Shown one piece after another: positions 24,544 to 32,993 of a stretch of DNA of 64,000 bases (positions are counted from its first letter, which is position 1; each line of letters starts with the position of its first letter). The DNA comes from Microbacterium sp. W4I20 (GTDB lineage: Bacteria > Actinomycetota > Actinomycetes > Actinomycetales > Microbacteriaceae), in contig NZ_JAUSYB010000001.1 in assembly GCF_030816505.1 (NCBI RefSeq), forward strand, positions 1,860,001-1,924,000, written 5' to 3'. Both the position numbers and the translations under genes were made by a program. The notes beneath the pieces were generated by a model. The model saw nothing but the letters and a program-made list of their open reading frames with translations. It did not search any database and was not told the origin of the DNA.

Positions 24544-27315
24544 TCAGGACCGCACGCCGCCACGAGACCATGCGTTAGCCGCATCATCGTGAGCGACAAT
24601 CTGTTCCTGCACGATCGCGCGCACGGGATTGCCGTCGACCATCAACGTGAACGCTGCACCCGCAAGCGAGACGCTCACCGGTTCGGTGGGGCCAGATGAA
24701 CCCGCGCCCGAGAACATCCCGAGCTCCTGCCCCGTCCGCACCCACACAGCCTCAGACCGTGTACGACGCGCCGGGTCCATCGAGATATACGCCTCGTCAT
24801 ACTCCTCAGCGAACTTGTGAATCCCACCCTTCGCATACGGGTATATCCCCGGCTCGAAACCACCAGAAGCAAACGTCTTCACGCCGTTCTGGTACAGCCC
24901 ACCATCCGCGTTCAGATACTTGGCGAAGGCATCATTCATCGCCTGCGTCTTCGGGTTGAGCCACACGTTCACCGTTCGGTTGCCGTTACGGTTCACGAAG
25001 TTGTCAATCTCCCGCTGAGCCGCAGCCGTCTGAGCGATCACCTTGATGTCCTTCTCAGACGGAATCGCATAGATCTTGTCTGCCAACGCAACAGCCTGCG
25101 CGCGTGTAGCACCCATCGCGATCGCCGAATTGATCAGCGCATCACGACCCTCACGCATGCGCGTGATATACCCCTCAGTCGAACCATCGAGTTCCAGTTG
25201 AGCGGCAGCCGCACCCTGAGCATCGGAGGCCAGACCTAGGAGCATTCTCATGTTCTCCTGGCCGGCTTCGGTCGCAATGTCCAGGCCGGAAGCGCCATCC
25301 GAAATTGCCTGATTGACCGCGGCAAGAGTCTCTTGGTATGAGATGTTCTGGTCGATCGCACTCTGGTTCGTGCCGTTCGCCTCATTCATGGAGTCGATGA
25401 GCTCGAGAAGCTGATCGTTCAGCGTGGAAACCGATTCCGACTGCTCCAAGTACGCATCCGCGGCAGACTTCGCCGAAGACTCCGCGTCACCCATCGCCAT
25501 GTTCAGCAACGACTGTTCATCCGCGGACTCGCCAGCCTTCGTGGCCTGCTCCACCAGCGCAGCCTTGAACGGCTCCATCTTGTTGATGAGAGCGACCATC
25601 TGCTCTTCCGTCAGGCCACTTTCCTCGGCGAGCAGGCGGAACTTCTCCTGCGCCAACGGGAGATCGGATGCAGCCAAGTCGCCGAGCTCGTCACCAAGCT
25701 TCATCACAGCATTCGCCGCGTTCAGCACAGGTCGAACACTGTCGCCCGTTGCCTTCGCGCCAGAAGCAGCAAGGTCCAGCATCTCTGCCAGACCTTCGAC
25801 CGCAGACTCCGCAATCTTCAGATCGCCCGTCGCGCCGAAACCCTTACCCAGTGCAGCGCCGAGAACCTCAGCCGCGCTCGAGGCCGAGACCAGCTTGTTG
25901 TCAGTGACCTCAGAAGCATCGCCCATGTTCTGGATAGCCTCGGTGAGCAGATCCAGCCCCGCCGATGCTGCAGCGAAGCCCAGAAGGGCACCGCCACCAA
26001 TCTTTGCCAGACGGCTGAGCTTCCCGGTGAGTGCGTCGCCGTCGAAACCAAGCTGATTCAGGGACTCCCGCAGATCATTGAACTTCGGGATGGCGAGGAG
26101 AGTCGCACCGCCAGCAAGAGCAACGCCAGCCGCAAGAACACCCATGCCTGCACCGAGCTGCTTAGCCCAATCCGGGAGAGCGTTGAAGCCGTCAACGATC
26201 TCAGTGAGACCCTGCACCAGCCAACGCAAGGGGCCGTTGGCGCCCTCGCCCATGCTGATAAACGCGGAGTCGAGCGCACCAGTCAGCTTCTCCCAGTCGC
26301 CAATGAGGTTATCGAGACGAGTTGCGGCAGTCTCTGCTGCGTACCCGGAGTCGTCAACCTTCTCCGTCCACTGCTGGATGCCCAGAGAGCCTTCCTGGTA
26401 CAACACGTTCGCCGCACGAACCGCGTCCGAGCCAAACATGATCTCGAGTGATGCGTTGCGCTGCTCGTCGGTCAGGCCGGAGAGCGAGGACTTCAGGTTG
26501 CCAGCGAACTCAGCAAGACCAATGAACTGCCCCTGCGAGTCATACGCCGAGATTCCGAGGCGCTCCATCTCCTTCGCGGCCTTCGCCGAGTTCGGAGTGA
26601 GAGCACCCAGCATCGTCTTGAAGCTCGTACCCGCGTCGGAGCCCAGAAGACCCTGTGACGCGAAAGCCGCAAGGCCAGCCGTCGTCTCCTCGATCGAAAG
26701 ACCCGTGGAATTGGCGACAAGGCCTGCCTGGTTCAACGCCTGCGACAAGTCCGAAACGTCACCCATCGCCTTGCCCGCGCCAGCAGCCAGAAGGTCAGCG
26801 ACATGAGACATGTCCGAGCCTTCGAGCTTGAAGATCTTCAGAGCTGTCGCCGCTATACCAGCCGCGTCGGCCACCTCGAGTCCGCCAGCAGCAGCGAGGT
26901 CCAGCGCGCCGGTCAACCCGCCGCCCAGGATCTCCTGAGCCGACAGTCCAGCCTTCGCCATCTCCTCGATCGCGTTAGCGGCCTCGGTCGCGGAGTACAC
27001 GGTCGCAGCACCAGCGTCGATCGCAGCCTGACGGAGCGCGTCCATGTTCCCGCGCGCATCCTCGCCAGTCGCCGCAACATTCGACATCGCCTGGTCAAAC
27101 TCAGCGAAGCGAGCCACCGCCATACCAACGCCGGCAGCAAGAGCGGCACCCATTGCAACGCCAACCGTGCCGAGAGTCTGCATCGCCTGACGGGTCTGAG
27201 CCAACTTCTCAGCCTGAGTTCCGACCTTGCGAGTCTCCTCCGCCGCCTGCTGCATGCCCTTGCGATAGTCATCGACAACGGCCTTCAGACGGACCGAAAC
27301 AACCCTCGTAGCCAC
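24544..27315 (-). CDS. tape measure protein
   Basis: 923 residues from a GTG with GGGGAGG upstream. Determines tail length and assists DNA entry. The N-terminal ~50 residues form a coiled coil (DYRKGMQQAAEETRKVGTQA). The family core follows (FAEFDQAMSNVAATGEDARG, AATVYSATEAANAIEEMAKAG). Two hydrophobic segments lie near residues 45-65 and 380-405 (LGAGMGVLAAGVALAGGATLL). The C-terminal part is helical. A terminator-like hairpin lies only 22 bases upstream of the start. Confidence 0.92.
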   Translation of the reverse strand: MATRVVSVRLKAVVDDYRKGMQQAAEETRKVGTQAEKLAQTRQAMQTLGTVGVAMGAALAAGVGMAVARFAEFDQAMSNVAATGEDARGNMDALRQAAIDAGAATVYSATEAANAIEEMAKAGLSAQEILGGGLTGALDLAAAGGLEVADAAGIAATALKIFKLEGSDMSHVADLLAAGAGKAMGDVSDLSQALNQAGLVANSTGLSIEETTAGLAAFASQGLLGSDAGTSFKTMLGALTPNSAKAAKEMERLGISAYDSQGQFIGLAEFAGNLKSSLSGLTDEQRNASLEIMFGSDAVRAANVLYQEGSLGIQQWTEKVDDSGYAAETAATRLDNLIGDWEKLTGALDSAFISMGEGANGPLRWLVQGLTEIVDGFNALPDWAKQLGAGMGVLAAGVALAGGATLLAIPKFNDLRESLNQLGFDGDALTGKLSRLAKIGGGALLGFAAASAGLDLLTEAIQNMGDASEVTDNKLVSASSAAEVLGAALGKGFGATGDLKIAESAVEGLAEMLDLAASGAKATGDSVRPVLNAANAVMKLGDELGDLAASDLPLAQEKFRLLAEESGLTEEQMVALINKMEPFKAALVEQATKAGESADEQSLLNMAMGDAESSAKSAADAYLEQSESVSTLNDQLLELIDSMNEANGTNQSAIDQNISYQETLAAVNQAISDGASGLDIATEAGQENMRMLLGLASDAQGAAAAQLELDGSTEGYITRMREGRDALINSAIAMGATRAQAVALADKIYAIPSEKDIKVIAQTAAAQREIDNFVNRNGNRTVNVWLNPKTQAMNDAFAKYLNADGGLYQNGVKTFASGGFEPGIYPYAKGGIHKFAEEYDEAYISMDPARRTRSEAVWVRTGQELGMFSGAGSSGPTEPVSVSLAGAAFTLMVDGNPVRAIVQEQIVAHDDAANAWSRGGVRS

Positions 27316-27336
27316 GTCGGCCTCCCCAAGAAATGC

Positions 27337-27359
27337 GAAAAGCCCCTACAGTGAGGGGC
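27337..27359 (-). terminator. terminator-like hairpin immediately before the tape measure gene
   Basis: On the minus strand CCCCT-CACTGT-AGGGG followed by C and TTTT, a textbook intrinsic terminator shape. On the plus strand the same arms pair the GAGGGG that serves as ribosome-binding site for the ATG at 27360. Confidence 0.55.
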
Positions 27360-27557
27360 ATGAAGTGGGTTCGGGGATTGCTTGTCGCGGCAGTCCTATG
27401 TGCGACCGTTGCGGTCGGCACATGGGTAGTCCACGCTGCGCTCGGCGCCGACCTAGGCGACCCGGCCATGACGCTGATCGTCGCGTCGGGTGGCCTTGCG
27501 CTACTCCTCGCCGCAACGGCCGGGGTGGCAACGATCAACGGCTCCAAGAAGAGCTAG
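27360..27557 (+). CDS. small two-span membrane protein, opposite strand to the tail operon
   Basis: 65 residues. WVRGLLVAAVLCATVAVGTWVV and AMTLIVASGGLALLLAATAGVA form two strong membrane helices with a short loop and a Lys-Lys-Ser tail. It fills the only sizeable gap in the late operon (between the tail chaperone and the tape measure gene) on the opposite strand, which suits a lysogenic-conversion or superinfection-exclusion gene. No family recognised. Confidence 0.55.
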   Translation: MKWVRGLLVAAVLCATVAVGTWVVHAALGADLGDPAMTLIVASGGLALLLAATAGVATINGSKKS

Positions 27558-28317
27558 TCGCGCTTCTTCACCGTCCAGTGCATGGCCCGCGTGTTCGCGT
27601 TCGGGTTGGCCTTCTTGTAGCGCTCTTGAACCTCGTCGAGCTTCGCATCCACCCAGTCGACGACCGGCCCTTCAACGTCGTACGCGAACTGATTCGCAGG
27701 GTCCATCGCCTCGGACAGCAAGTGTCCATGCTGCCCGCGCGGAAGATTCGCCTCATGGCGCTGAGCCAGCATTGCCGCGACGTCCCACGAAGAAAACTCA
27801 GGCTCCCGCAGGGTCACAGAACGGACCATCCGGCCGGCGCCGTCATACTCATACGTCGTGACCTCGCCGGGCTCCCACCCGAAAAGACGACGAGGCGAAA
27901 CGCCTAATTCGCGGGCGATGGAGACTTCCGGCCCGCTCGCGCTTTTCCCAGTTTGCGGAGAGCCTGCAACGACTCGTTGATGTTCACGCCCCAGATAGTG
28001 AGCTCGATGTTGTTGCGGAACGCGGGGTCCATGATCGCGAACCCTGCGGCCCAATCCTTGGGATCGATCTTCTCGCCATCGACCGTGACCTCGGGATACA
28101 GGGCGGTCAACGCCTTCGGGTTGTACCCAACCTGCGCATCATCCTCACGCCCCTGCCGTGGAGGGCAGCGTCCGATCAGGTCATCCCAAACCTCAGGCAT
28201 CACCTTCGAAACTCCCACAGTCACCATCTCGCCACCGAACTCGACATCCAACGTCGACTCCTGGACGGTCTCAAGCTTCTCGCGCTGCTTCGCGATCAGA
28301 TCCTTGAAATCACTCAT
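27554..28317 (-). CDS. tail assembly chaperone, frameshift product (G-T type)
   Basis: Made by a -1 ribosomal shift near the end of the upstream frame. Ribosomes reading G-GGA-AAA at 27949-27943 slip back one base and continue through SASGPEVSIARELGVSPRRL to the stop at 27554. The extension (about 130 residues) includes LFGWEPGEVTTYEYDGAGR and SSWDVAAMLAQRHEA. The longer form links tape measure protein to major tail protein during assembly. Such shifts are conserved in long-tailed phages, with lambda as the model. Confidence 0.82.
27904..28317 (-). CDS. tail assembly chaperone, unshifted product (G type)
   Basis: 137 residues from the ATG at 28317 (GAGGTGAG upstream). MSDFKDLIAKQREKLETVQE, VEFGGEMVTVGVSKVMPEVW and LYPEVTVDGEKIDPKDWAAG match the shape of the siphophage G protein. 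The last codons after the slip site give a short basic tail ending SPSPAN. The ratio of this form to the shifted form controls tail assembly. Confidence 0.82.
   Translation of the reverse strand: MSDFKDLIAKQREKLETVQESTLDVEFGGEMVTVGVSKVMPEVWDDLIGRCPPRQGREDDAQVGYNPKALTALYPEVTVDGEKIDPKDWAAGFAIMDPAFRNNIELTIWGVNINESLQALRKLGKARAGRKSPSPAN
27943..27949 (-). other. -1 ribosomal frameshift heptamer
   Basis: GGGAAAA read as G-GGA-AAA in the zero frame (Leu-Gly-Lys), an ideal X-XXY-YYZ site. It is one base different from the lambda site GGGAAAG. Confidence 0.8.
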
Positions 28318-28352
28318 GCTTCTCACCTCTCACCGTTCTCACCGGAAGGAAG

Positions 28353-28387
28353 ACCTGGCCGGGATGGGTGAGGCATCCCGGCCAGGT
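28353..28387 (-). terminator. strong hairpin between the major tail and chaperone genes
   Basis: A 14-base-pair perfect stem (ACCTGGCCGGGATG / CATCCCGGCCAGGT) with a seven-base loop, then CTTCCTTCC. The T-run is weak, so it may act as a partial terminator or an mRNA stabiliser that raises major tail protein over downstream genes. Confidence 0.6.
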
Positions 28388-28392
28388 GGTAG

Positions 28393-28899
28393 TTACGCGA
28401 CCAGAACCGCGTCGCGCTCAGTCGGCTTCGTCAGGTACAGCGTGTACTGAGCCGTATCGACACCGTTCTCCACGGGAGCATCCGGGCGACGAACGCCCAG
28501 AACACCCGTGAGAACATCAACGACCTGGCCGGTCGCATAGTTCGCGTCGTTCGCGACACCCTGACGCTGCACATACTGCGACTCAGTGCCAGCAGCGGAC
28601 AGCGCCTTCAGGATCGCGTCCGCCGACGCAACATCCGACGAGACAACGACCTTGATGTTGACCGTCTCAGTCACCTTGCCGGGACGCGAGAGATCCTGGA
28701 TCAGCGTGAGGCGCTTGTCCTCCACGTTGGCCTGCGAGATCTGACGGTCCCAACCATCGGCGGTCATGCCGTAGGTCAGAGCCTTCGTCGTGCCACCGTT
28801 GAGAATCGCGACAGACTTCGCGTTCGACCCCACCGGCACCTGCAGAATTCGCCAGCGGCCATCGGACTGGCTTGAGGTAGGAACTGTTTCGGCTGCCAT
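28393..28899 (-). CDS. major tail protein
   Basis: 168 residues. Forms the tail tube. Beta-rich with GRWRILQVPVGSNAKSVAIL, TETVNIKVVVSSDVAS and a C-terminal AQYTLYLTKPTERDAVLV. Gene order (terminator protein, then this, then the frameshifted chaperones and tape measure) makes the assignment firm even without a clear motif. Hairpins flank it on both sides, as expected for a gene expressed above its neighbours. Confidence 0.8.
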   Translation of the reverse strand: MAAETVPTSSQSDGRWRILQVPVGSNAKSVAILNGGTTKALTYGMTADGWDRQISQANVEDKRLTLIQDLSRPGKVTETVNIKVVVSSDVASADAILKALSAAGTESQYVQRQGVANDANYATGQVVDVLTGVLGVRRPDAPVENGVDTAQYTLYLTKPTERDAVLVA

Positions 28900-28965
28900 G
28901 GCAGTCTCCTTTCATCTCCCCGTGAACCGGGGCTTCGGTTGCCCTCAGGGAGACCGAGGGGGTAC

Positions 28966-28994
28966 AAAAAGAGCCCCGCTGGTAGGCAGGGCTC
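28966..28994 (-). terminator. intrinsic terminator upstream of the major tail protein gene
   Basis: GAGCCCTGC-CTACCA-GCGGGGCTC followed by five T on the minus strand. With it in place the major tail gene presumably has its own promoter within 28900-28965, where no clear box is seen. Confidence 0.7.
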
Positions 28995-29009
28995 AAGACT
29001 TGGTTGGGA

Positions 29010-29426
29010 TCAGGCGGGCTGAGACCAGAACTCGAAGCTCAGGTCGAGGTAGTGGAGGTCGGTCACGGAGTCGTACCGCCCTTTGCCCTCTTCGACGCCA
29101 GGAACCAGAACGACTGGCGTGGAGGTGCGTCCGACGATCACAGGCGTCTTCCCGATCAGCGACATCACCGCATCGGCGAGCAACAGAAGACCGTCAGCGT
29201 CGACCGCGACGATCCGCACGTCGTACCGGTACCGTGCGCGCGACTCGACACGCTGCTGAGCCGTGAACCGGCCGTCATCAAGATCAGCGGGCCCATCGGG
29301 AAAGAGGACGATGTAGTTCGCGCGAACCGGTGTGCCGTTCGTGACGCGGATGTTCGAAAACACCTTGTTCGACAGCATCGACACGGCCAGCAGCAGAGCC
29401 TTGAACGCGGTGAAGTGAGCGAGCAT
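29010..29426 (-). CDS. tail terminator/completion protein
   Basis: 138 residues. Its place between the HK97 gp10-like gene and the major tail gene is that of the protein that caps the tail tube at the head end. FKALLLAVSMLSNKVFSNIRV, then YRYDVRIVAVDADGLLLLAD form an alpha/beta fold compatible with this. Function inferred from position. Confidence 0.62.
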   Translation of the reverse strand: MLAHFTAFKALLLAVSMLSNKVFSNIRVTNGTPVRANYIVLFPDGPADLDDGRFTAQQRVESRARYRYDVRIVAVDADGLLLLADAVMSLIGKTPVIVGRTSTPVVLVPGVEEGKGRYDSVTDLHYLDLSFEFWSQPA

Positions 29427-29428
29427 GA

Positions 29429-29824
29429 TCAGCCCTTCTCGATCGCCTCAGCAGTCGCATCGAACACAGCAATCTCAAGACCGCGGATGAAGTCAGGCTC
29501 GTTCGCTTCAAGTGCGTCACGACCGGCATGTTGAGGGCTGGACTTCACGCCACCACCCGCATCCTCGACGAAACCGAATGAACCCTGGTTGCGCCCCAAG
29601 TTCGGGCCTATCTCAGACGCGATCTCATTGCTCGAGTACTGCATGTCGAAGTCGATAGAAGCCGCGTACCCGGTCAGGCCAGTACGCTCAGCACCCTGCT
29701 GCCAGTCCTGTTTCATCTCGGTAGACGTCACCTTCATGGCCTTGACGACGTTACGTATCACCTTGGCCGGCGCGCCTGTAAGGTCAGCGGCCACTTCGAA
29801 CAACTCGGAGAAGTCGTCGGCCAC
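29429..29824 (-). CDS. HK97 gp10-like head-tail connector
   Basis: 131 residues. VIRNVVKAMKVTSTEMKQDW, GYAASIDFD and the tail-end PDFIRGLEIAVFDATAEAI follow the gp10 family pattern of proteins joining head and tail. It starts three bases after the previous stop. Confidence 0.65.
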   Translation of the reverse strand: MADDFSELFEVAADLTGAPAKVIRNVVKAMKVTSTEMKQDWQQGAERTGLTGYAASIDFDMQYSSNEIASEIGPNLGRNQGSFGFVEDAGGGVKSSPQHAGRDALEANEPDFIRGLEIAVFDATAEAIEKG

Positions 29825-29827
29825 GGT

Positions 29828-30229
29828 TCACCCCAGTTCCGTGAGCGGATACCTGTACGCCGTGACCTGACCCGCAACAGCCGCACCTTGGATGCGAAAC
29901 TGGCGGTCAACGAGAAGCGGGTCCGGGGAAGCAGTGATGTGCACCTCGTCGTCAGCCCAGACCCGCGGCGAACCAAAGGGGACGGACAGATAAGGTTCCT
30001 GTGAGCCCACCGGAGAGCTCGTCGAGTCCGAGTTGGAAACCTCGCGAGATGCCCAACGGATACGAGCCTTGCCCGAGTAACGTTCAACGTCTAGAACGCG
30101 GGTCGGGTCACCCGTCACAGGGTCCGTGCCGTCCTTGAAGCGGCCGACCTGCACCGTCTCAGACATCCGCGACTCAGCCTCAGCGCGCAGACCAGGAAGA
30201 GCTGCGGCGATATCCGTACCCAGGCTCAC
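29828..30229 (-). CDS. head-tail connector protein (DUF6093-like)
   Basis: 133 residues. ESRMSETVQVGRFKDGTDPVT and YSGKARIRW resemble the small stopper/adaptor proteins found after gp15-like adaptors in actinophages. The start overlaps the previous stop by four bases. Confidence 0.6.
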   Translation of the reverse strand: MSLGTDIAAALPGLRAEAESRMSETVQVGRFKDGTDPVTGDPTRVLDVERYSGKARIRWASREVSNSDSTSSPVGSQEPYLSVPFGSPRVWADDEVHITASPDPLLVDRQFRIQGAAVAGQVTAYRYPLTELG

Positions 30230-30705
30230 GGGTTGCCATCCAGTTCGAAGATCGGATAACCGGCGATGTCAGCGCCGCATGAACACCAGTTGGCGCCGAA
30301 GTTGACGTTGCACCACGCCAGATGCATTGAACCGGTGCCGAGCATGTCGATCGCGAACGCACCAGACGGGTCAGTGAGGCCCAGAAGCGTCCACCACTCA
30401 TCCAGGATTTGCACGCGCCCCTTGCCCGAACGGTACGAGCGAGATGTCGTGCCGTCATCGACCGTGATGGACACCTGTGTGGCGTCGTCGGGCTTCTTCA
30501 CCTGAGCGACAACAGCCTCACGCACCACGTAGTCGAGTTTCGCCTCGCCGATGTCGTCAAGGTTGATGTCTAGTTGCGTGGCGCGGTTCTCGATGAGCAT
30601 GGTCGCGTCATCGATCCACAGAACCCACTGCTGTTCCGTAATGGAACCAGATTCGGGGGCGGCCACACCAAGTGCGACCGCGATAGTTGCGGGAGTCACA
30701 GCCAT
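30226..30705 (-). CDS. head-tail adaptor (Gp15/Gp19-like)
   Basis: 159 residues. The helical N-terminus (WVLWIDDATMLIENRATQLD, DYVVREAVVAQVKKPDDATQ) and the SRSYRSGKGRVQILDEWW segment are characteristic of this adaptor family. The C-terminal extension has several cysteines (WCNVNFGANWCSCGAD), which is unusual. Confidence 0.68.
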   Translation of the reverse strand: MAVTPATIAVALGVAAPESGSITEQQWVLWIDDATMLIENRATQLDINLDDIGEAKLDYVVREAVVAQVKKPDDATQVSITVDDGTTSRSYRSGKGRVQILDEWWTLLGLTDPSGAFAIDMLGTGSMHLAWCNVNFGANWCSCGADIAGYPIFELDGNP

Positions 30706-30723
30706 GACCGCCCCCTTCTCTGA

Positions 30724-30864
30724 TTACTCCTTGTCGGTCTTCGCGACCGGCTTCTTCGCGGGCTTGTCGTCATTGACGACTTCCCACTCAGAACCCAGAC
30801 GCTCGACCTTCTCGTCGGCGACCTGCACGATCGCCCCGGACTTGATGTGCCGAAGGCGAGCCAT
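30724..30864 (-). CDS. very small head protein
   Basis: 46 residues, short enough to be missed by length cutoffs. It begins MARLRHIKSGAIVQVADEKV and ends in a Lys/Asp-rich tail. It starts two bases past the end of the capsid gene and stops 18 bases before the adaptor. Small genes of this shape commonly follow the major capsid gene in actinophages. Confidence 0.7.
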   Translation of the reverse strand: MARLRHIKSGAIVQVADEKVERLGSEWEVVNDDKPAKKPVAKTDKE

Positions 30865-30866
30865 GA

Positions 30867-31763
30867 TCACACCAGGTCGTGGATCTTCGCGAACGCGTTC
30901 AGATCCGCGATGCCCCAGCCGTAGACGACCTCCGCACGGAACGCGACCTGGTTGTTGCGCTTCAGGTCACCGCCGCCGTCCGGGTCGCCGTACTTGATGA
31001 GCTCGAGACCGATCTGCTTCTGAACTCCCCAGCGGATGGCAGAGAAGTCACCAACGAAACCGAGCACCTTCGTGTCGACCGCGATGACGCCAGTGCCGCT
31101 AACCGTGTTGGACACCGACGCGCGGTGTCCATCAAGCTCGCTGGTCTCAACGCCGAGCTTGAAGTTCGGGTAGAGCTTCTGCTCGGAGTTCGTGCCGCGC
31201 AGCGCAGAGAACTTCGCCGCGTAAGCCGGCGCCAGTGCGATGTCACGCGGAACGAAACCGTCTGCGAGGACGAGGTTGTCGGCGGCGTCGAGGCTCACGT
31301 ACGGCTTGTCGGCCGCAGCGTACTCGACGAGGTTCGTGGTGTCCGTGAGTCCACCGTTCATCGCGGCAACAACAGCGCCGGATGCAGGGTTGATCTCGTG
31401 GAACACGCCGAAGTCGAGGGCACGCGAGAGCGCCGGCTGGATGAGTGCGAGGATCTCGTCGACAACCTCGAGCTGACGGTCTTCGTCGGCCCACAGGACT
31501 TCCTCGTTGAACCGAAGAGTCTTGTGGAACTTGAACGGCTTGATCGGCTTCGTGGTCGGCGTGACGGTCGAAGCGCCCTTCTGGGCACCTTCAGCGACAT
31601 ACTCGGCCTCACCAATGCTGAACGACCACGACTCGCCCTCACCGAACGTCATCGGCGTCTGGGCCGACAGTTCAGCGACGGCCGAGCCGTTCTTGATCGC
31701 GCCGAGCCAGGGGTCGAGCTTCTGCTTGGGGATCGAGAGCGATCCAGTTGCGAGAGCAACCAT
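30867..31763 (-). CDS. major capsid protein, HK97 fold
   Basis: 298 residues. The HK97 pattern is visible: ELSAQTPMTFGEGESWSFS, EAEYVAEGAQKGASTVT (E-loop region), FHKTLRFNEEVLWADEDRQL, then RALDFGVFHEINPASG and VFRAEVVYGWGIADLNAFAK. There is no large N-terminal delta domain; scaffolding is supplied by the separate upstream gene. Confidence 0.88.
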   Translation of the reverse strand: MVALATGSLSIPKQKLDPWLGAIKNGSAVAELSAQTPMTFGEGESWSFSIGEAEYVAEGAQKGASTVTPTTKPIKPFKFHKTLRFNEEVLWADEDRQLEVVDEILALIQPALSRALDFGVFHEINPASGAVVAAMNGGLTDTTNLVEYAAADKPYVSLDAADNLVLADGFVPRDIALAPAYAAKFSALRGTNSEQKLYPNFKLGVETSELDGHRASVSNTVSGTGVIAVDTKVLGFVGDFSAIRWGVQKQIGLELIKYGDPDGGGDLKRNNQVAFRAEVVYGWGIADLNAFAKIHDLV

Positions 31764-31778
31764 AGTCTTGCCTTTCGT

Positions 31779-32249
31779 TTAGTCGGTGCTGCCGAACAAG
31801 CCCCGCGCGAACTCGCGCAGACCTTTGTCGGGATCACCAGTCGTTTTGTTGACGCCCTCTTTTGGGGCGACGTTGCCTGTCTTCTTCTGATCAGCGATCC
31901 GCTCGGCCAGGCGCTTGGCCTGAGCCTCAAGAGCGTCCGCATTGGAACCGGTCAGGAATAGATCGCGGTCCTCGGCAGTGATGCCGTGCCGTGTGGCGAT
32001 CTCGGATCGCAGCGCGCGGGCTTCCGCCTCCGCATGCTTGGCCTCGAGGTCGATGAGCTTCTGCTCAACCGTCTTCGCGCCTTCCGCTTTCGCCTTCAGA
32101 TCGGCGTAGTCGCCGAACTGATTCTTGGCCTGCTGGGCGAGCCGATCCTTGAGGATCTGATTCAACTCAGCCTGCGTGAATGTCTTGTCCTGCGGCTGTT
32201 CGCCAGCTTCCACTGCCACAGGGGCTTCGGGAGCAATGGGGTCAGTCAT
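31779..32249 (-). CDS. capsid scaffolding protein
   Basis: 156 residues from the ATG at 32249. Almost entirely helical and charged, with a coiled-coil stretch (TFTQAELNQILKDRLAQQAK, LKAKAEGAKTVEQKLIDLEA) and the ITAEDRDLFLTGSNADALEA segment common in actinophage scaffolds. It lies immediately before the capsid gene. Confidence 0.78.
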   Translation of the reverse strand: MTDPIAPEAPVAVEAGEQPQDKTFTQAELNQILKDRLAQQAKNQFGDYADLKAKAEGAKTVEQKLIDLEAKHAEAEARALRSEIATRHGITAEDRDLFLTGSNADALEAQAKRLAERIADQKKTGNVAPKEGVNKTTGDPDKGLREFARGLFGSTD

Positions 32250-32324
32250 TTGGTTCCATCCGTTTCCGTGCCGTCGCACTCCAGAACCCCGAAACTGTCG
32301 GGTACAGCCCGCCGAAACGGGAAG

Positions 32325-32993
32325 TCAATCGGGGTAGTTACCCTCGAGGTAGTCGCGCAGGAAGGCTTTCTCCTTGGGTGTACGGCGGCGCTTCGATGCC
32401 ATGTACTGCATCGTGTCCGCTTCCGGTCCCATCGCGCCGCCCTTGAAGACCGGGGATGCCGTGCACATACAGTCGTCGTGCGCCGCGAACGTTGCCGTCT
32501 CCTTGCGATAGACGGCGCCGCGGTCAGCCAGCATCCGGCAGAATTTGCACGATTTCGCACCACGAGCAATCCGCGTCCACCCGACACACGCCGGATCTTG
32601 CTTGCGGTTCGTGATGATCGTGTCCCGATACGGACGCGCCATCTCCGATCGCATCAACTGGGCGAACCGGGCAGCAGCAAGTTCGTCATCATCGATCGAG
32701 AGCGGTTCGGAAGCCCAGGCGACACCTCGGCGTACTTTCACCGTCCGATCGAGAATGACCGGGGCCGCAGAATACGAACCGACCGTGCCCACGCGCGCAT
32801 CATCGTAGAAGTCAGCCGCGAGGGCAGAAGAACCCTCCGAGTAGTACGCCAGAACACCAGGAACCGTGTCCAGAAGCTGTAGCCGCCGCGACTCCCACGA
32901 CCCGGAAGATCGGCGCAACATCCACCGCACCTGATCTTCCGCGTCATCACCCAGCAGGGTCAGTTGAGCTTTCGACTCCAGCGCCGTCACCAT
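32325..32993 (-). CDS. MuF-like/VG15 head morphogenesis protein
   Basis: 222 residues from the ATG at 32993, overlapping the portal end by 47 bases. VGWTRIARGAKSCKFCRMLA and AHDDCMCTASPVF contain the Cys-rich MuF-type core (CxxC and CxC), followed by a basic tail. These minor head proteins sit on the portal and are often injected with the DNA. Confidence 0.75.
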   Translation of the reverse strand: MVTALESKAQLTLLGDDAEDQVRWMLRRSSGSWESRRLQLLDTVPGVLAYYSEGSSALAADFYDDARVGTVGSYSAAPVILDRTVKVRRGVAWASEPLSIDDDELAAARFAQLMRSEMARPYRDTIITNRKQDPACVGWTRIARGAKSCKFCRMLADRGAVYRKETATFAAHDDCMCTASPVFKGGAMGPEADTMQYMASKRRRTPKEKAFLRDYLEGNYPD

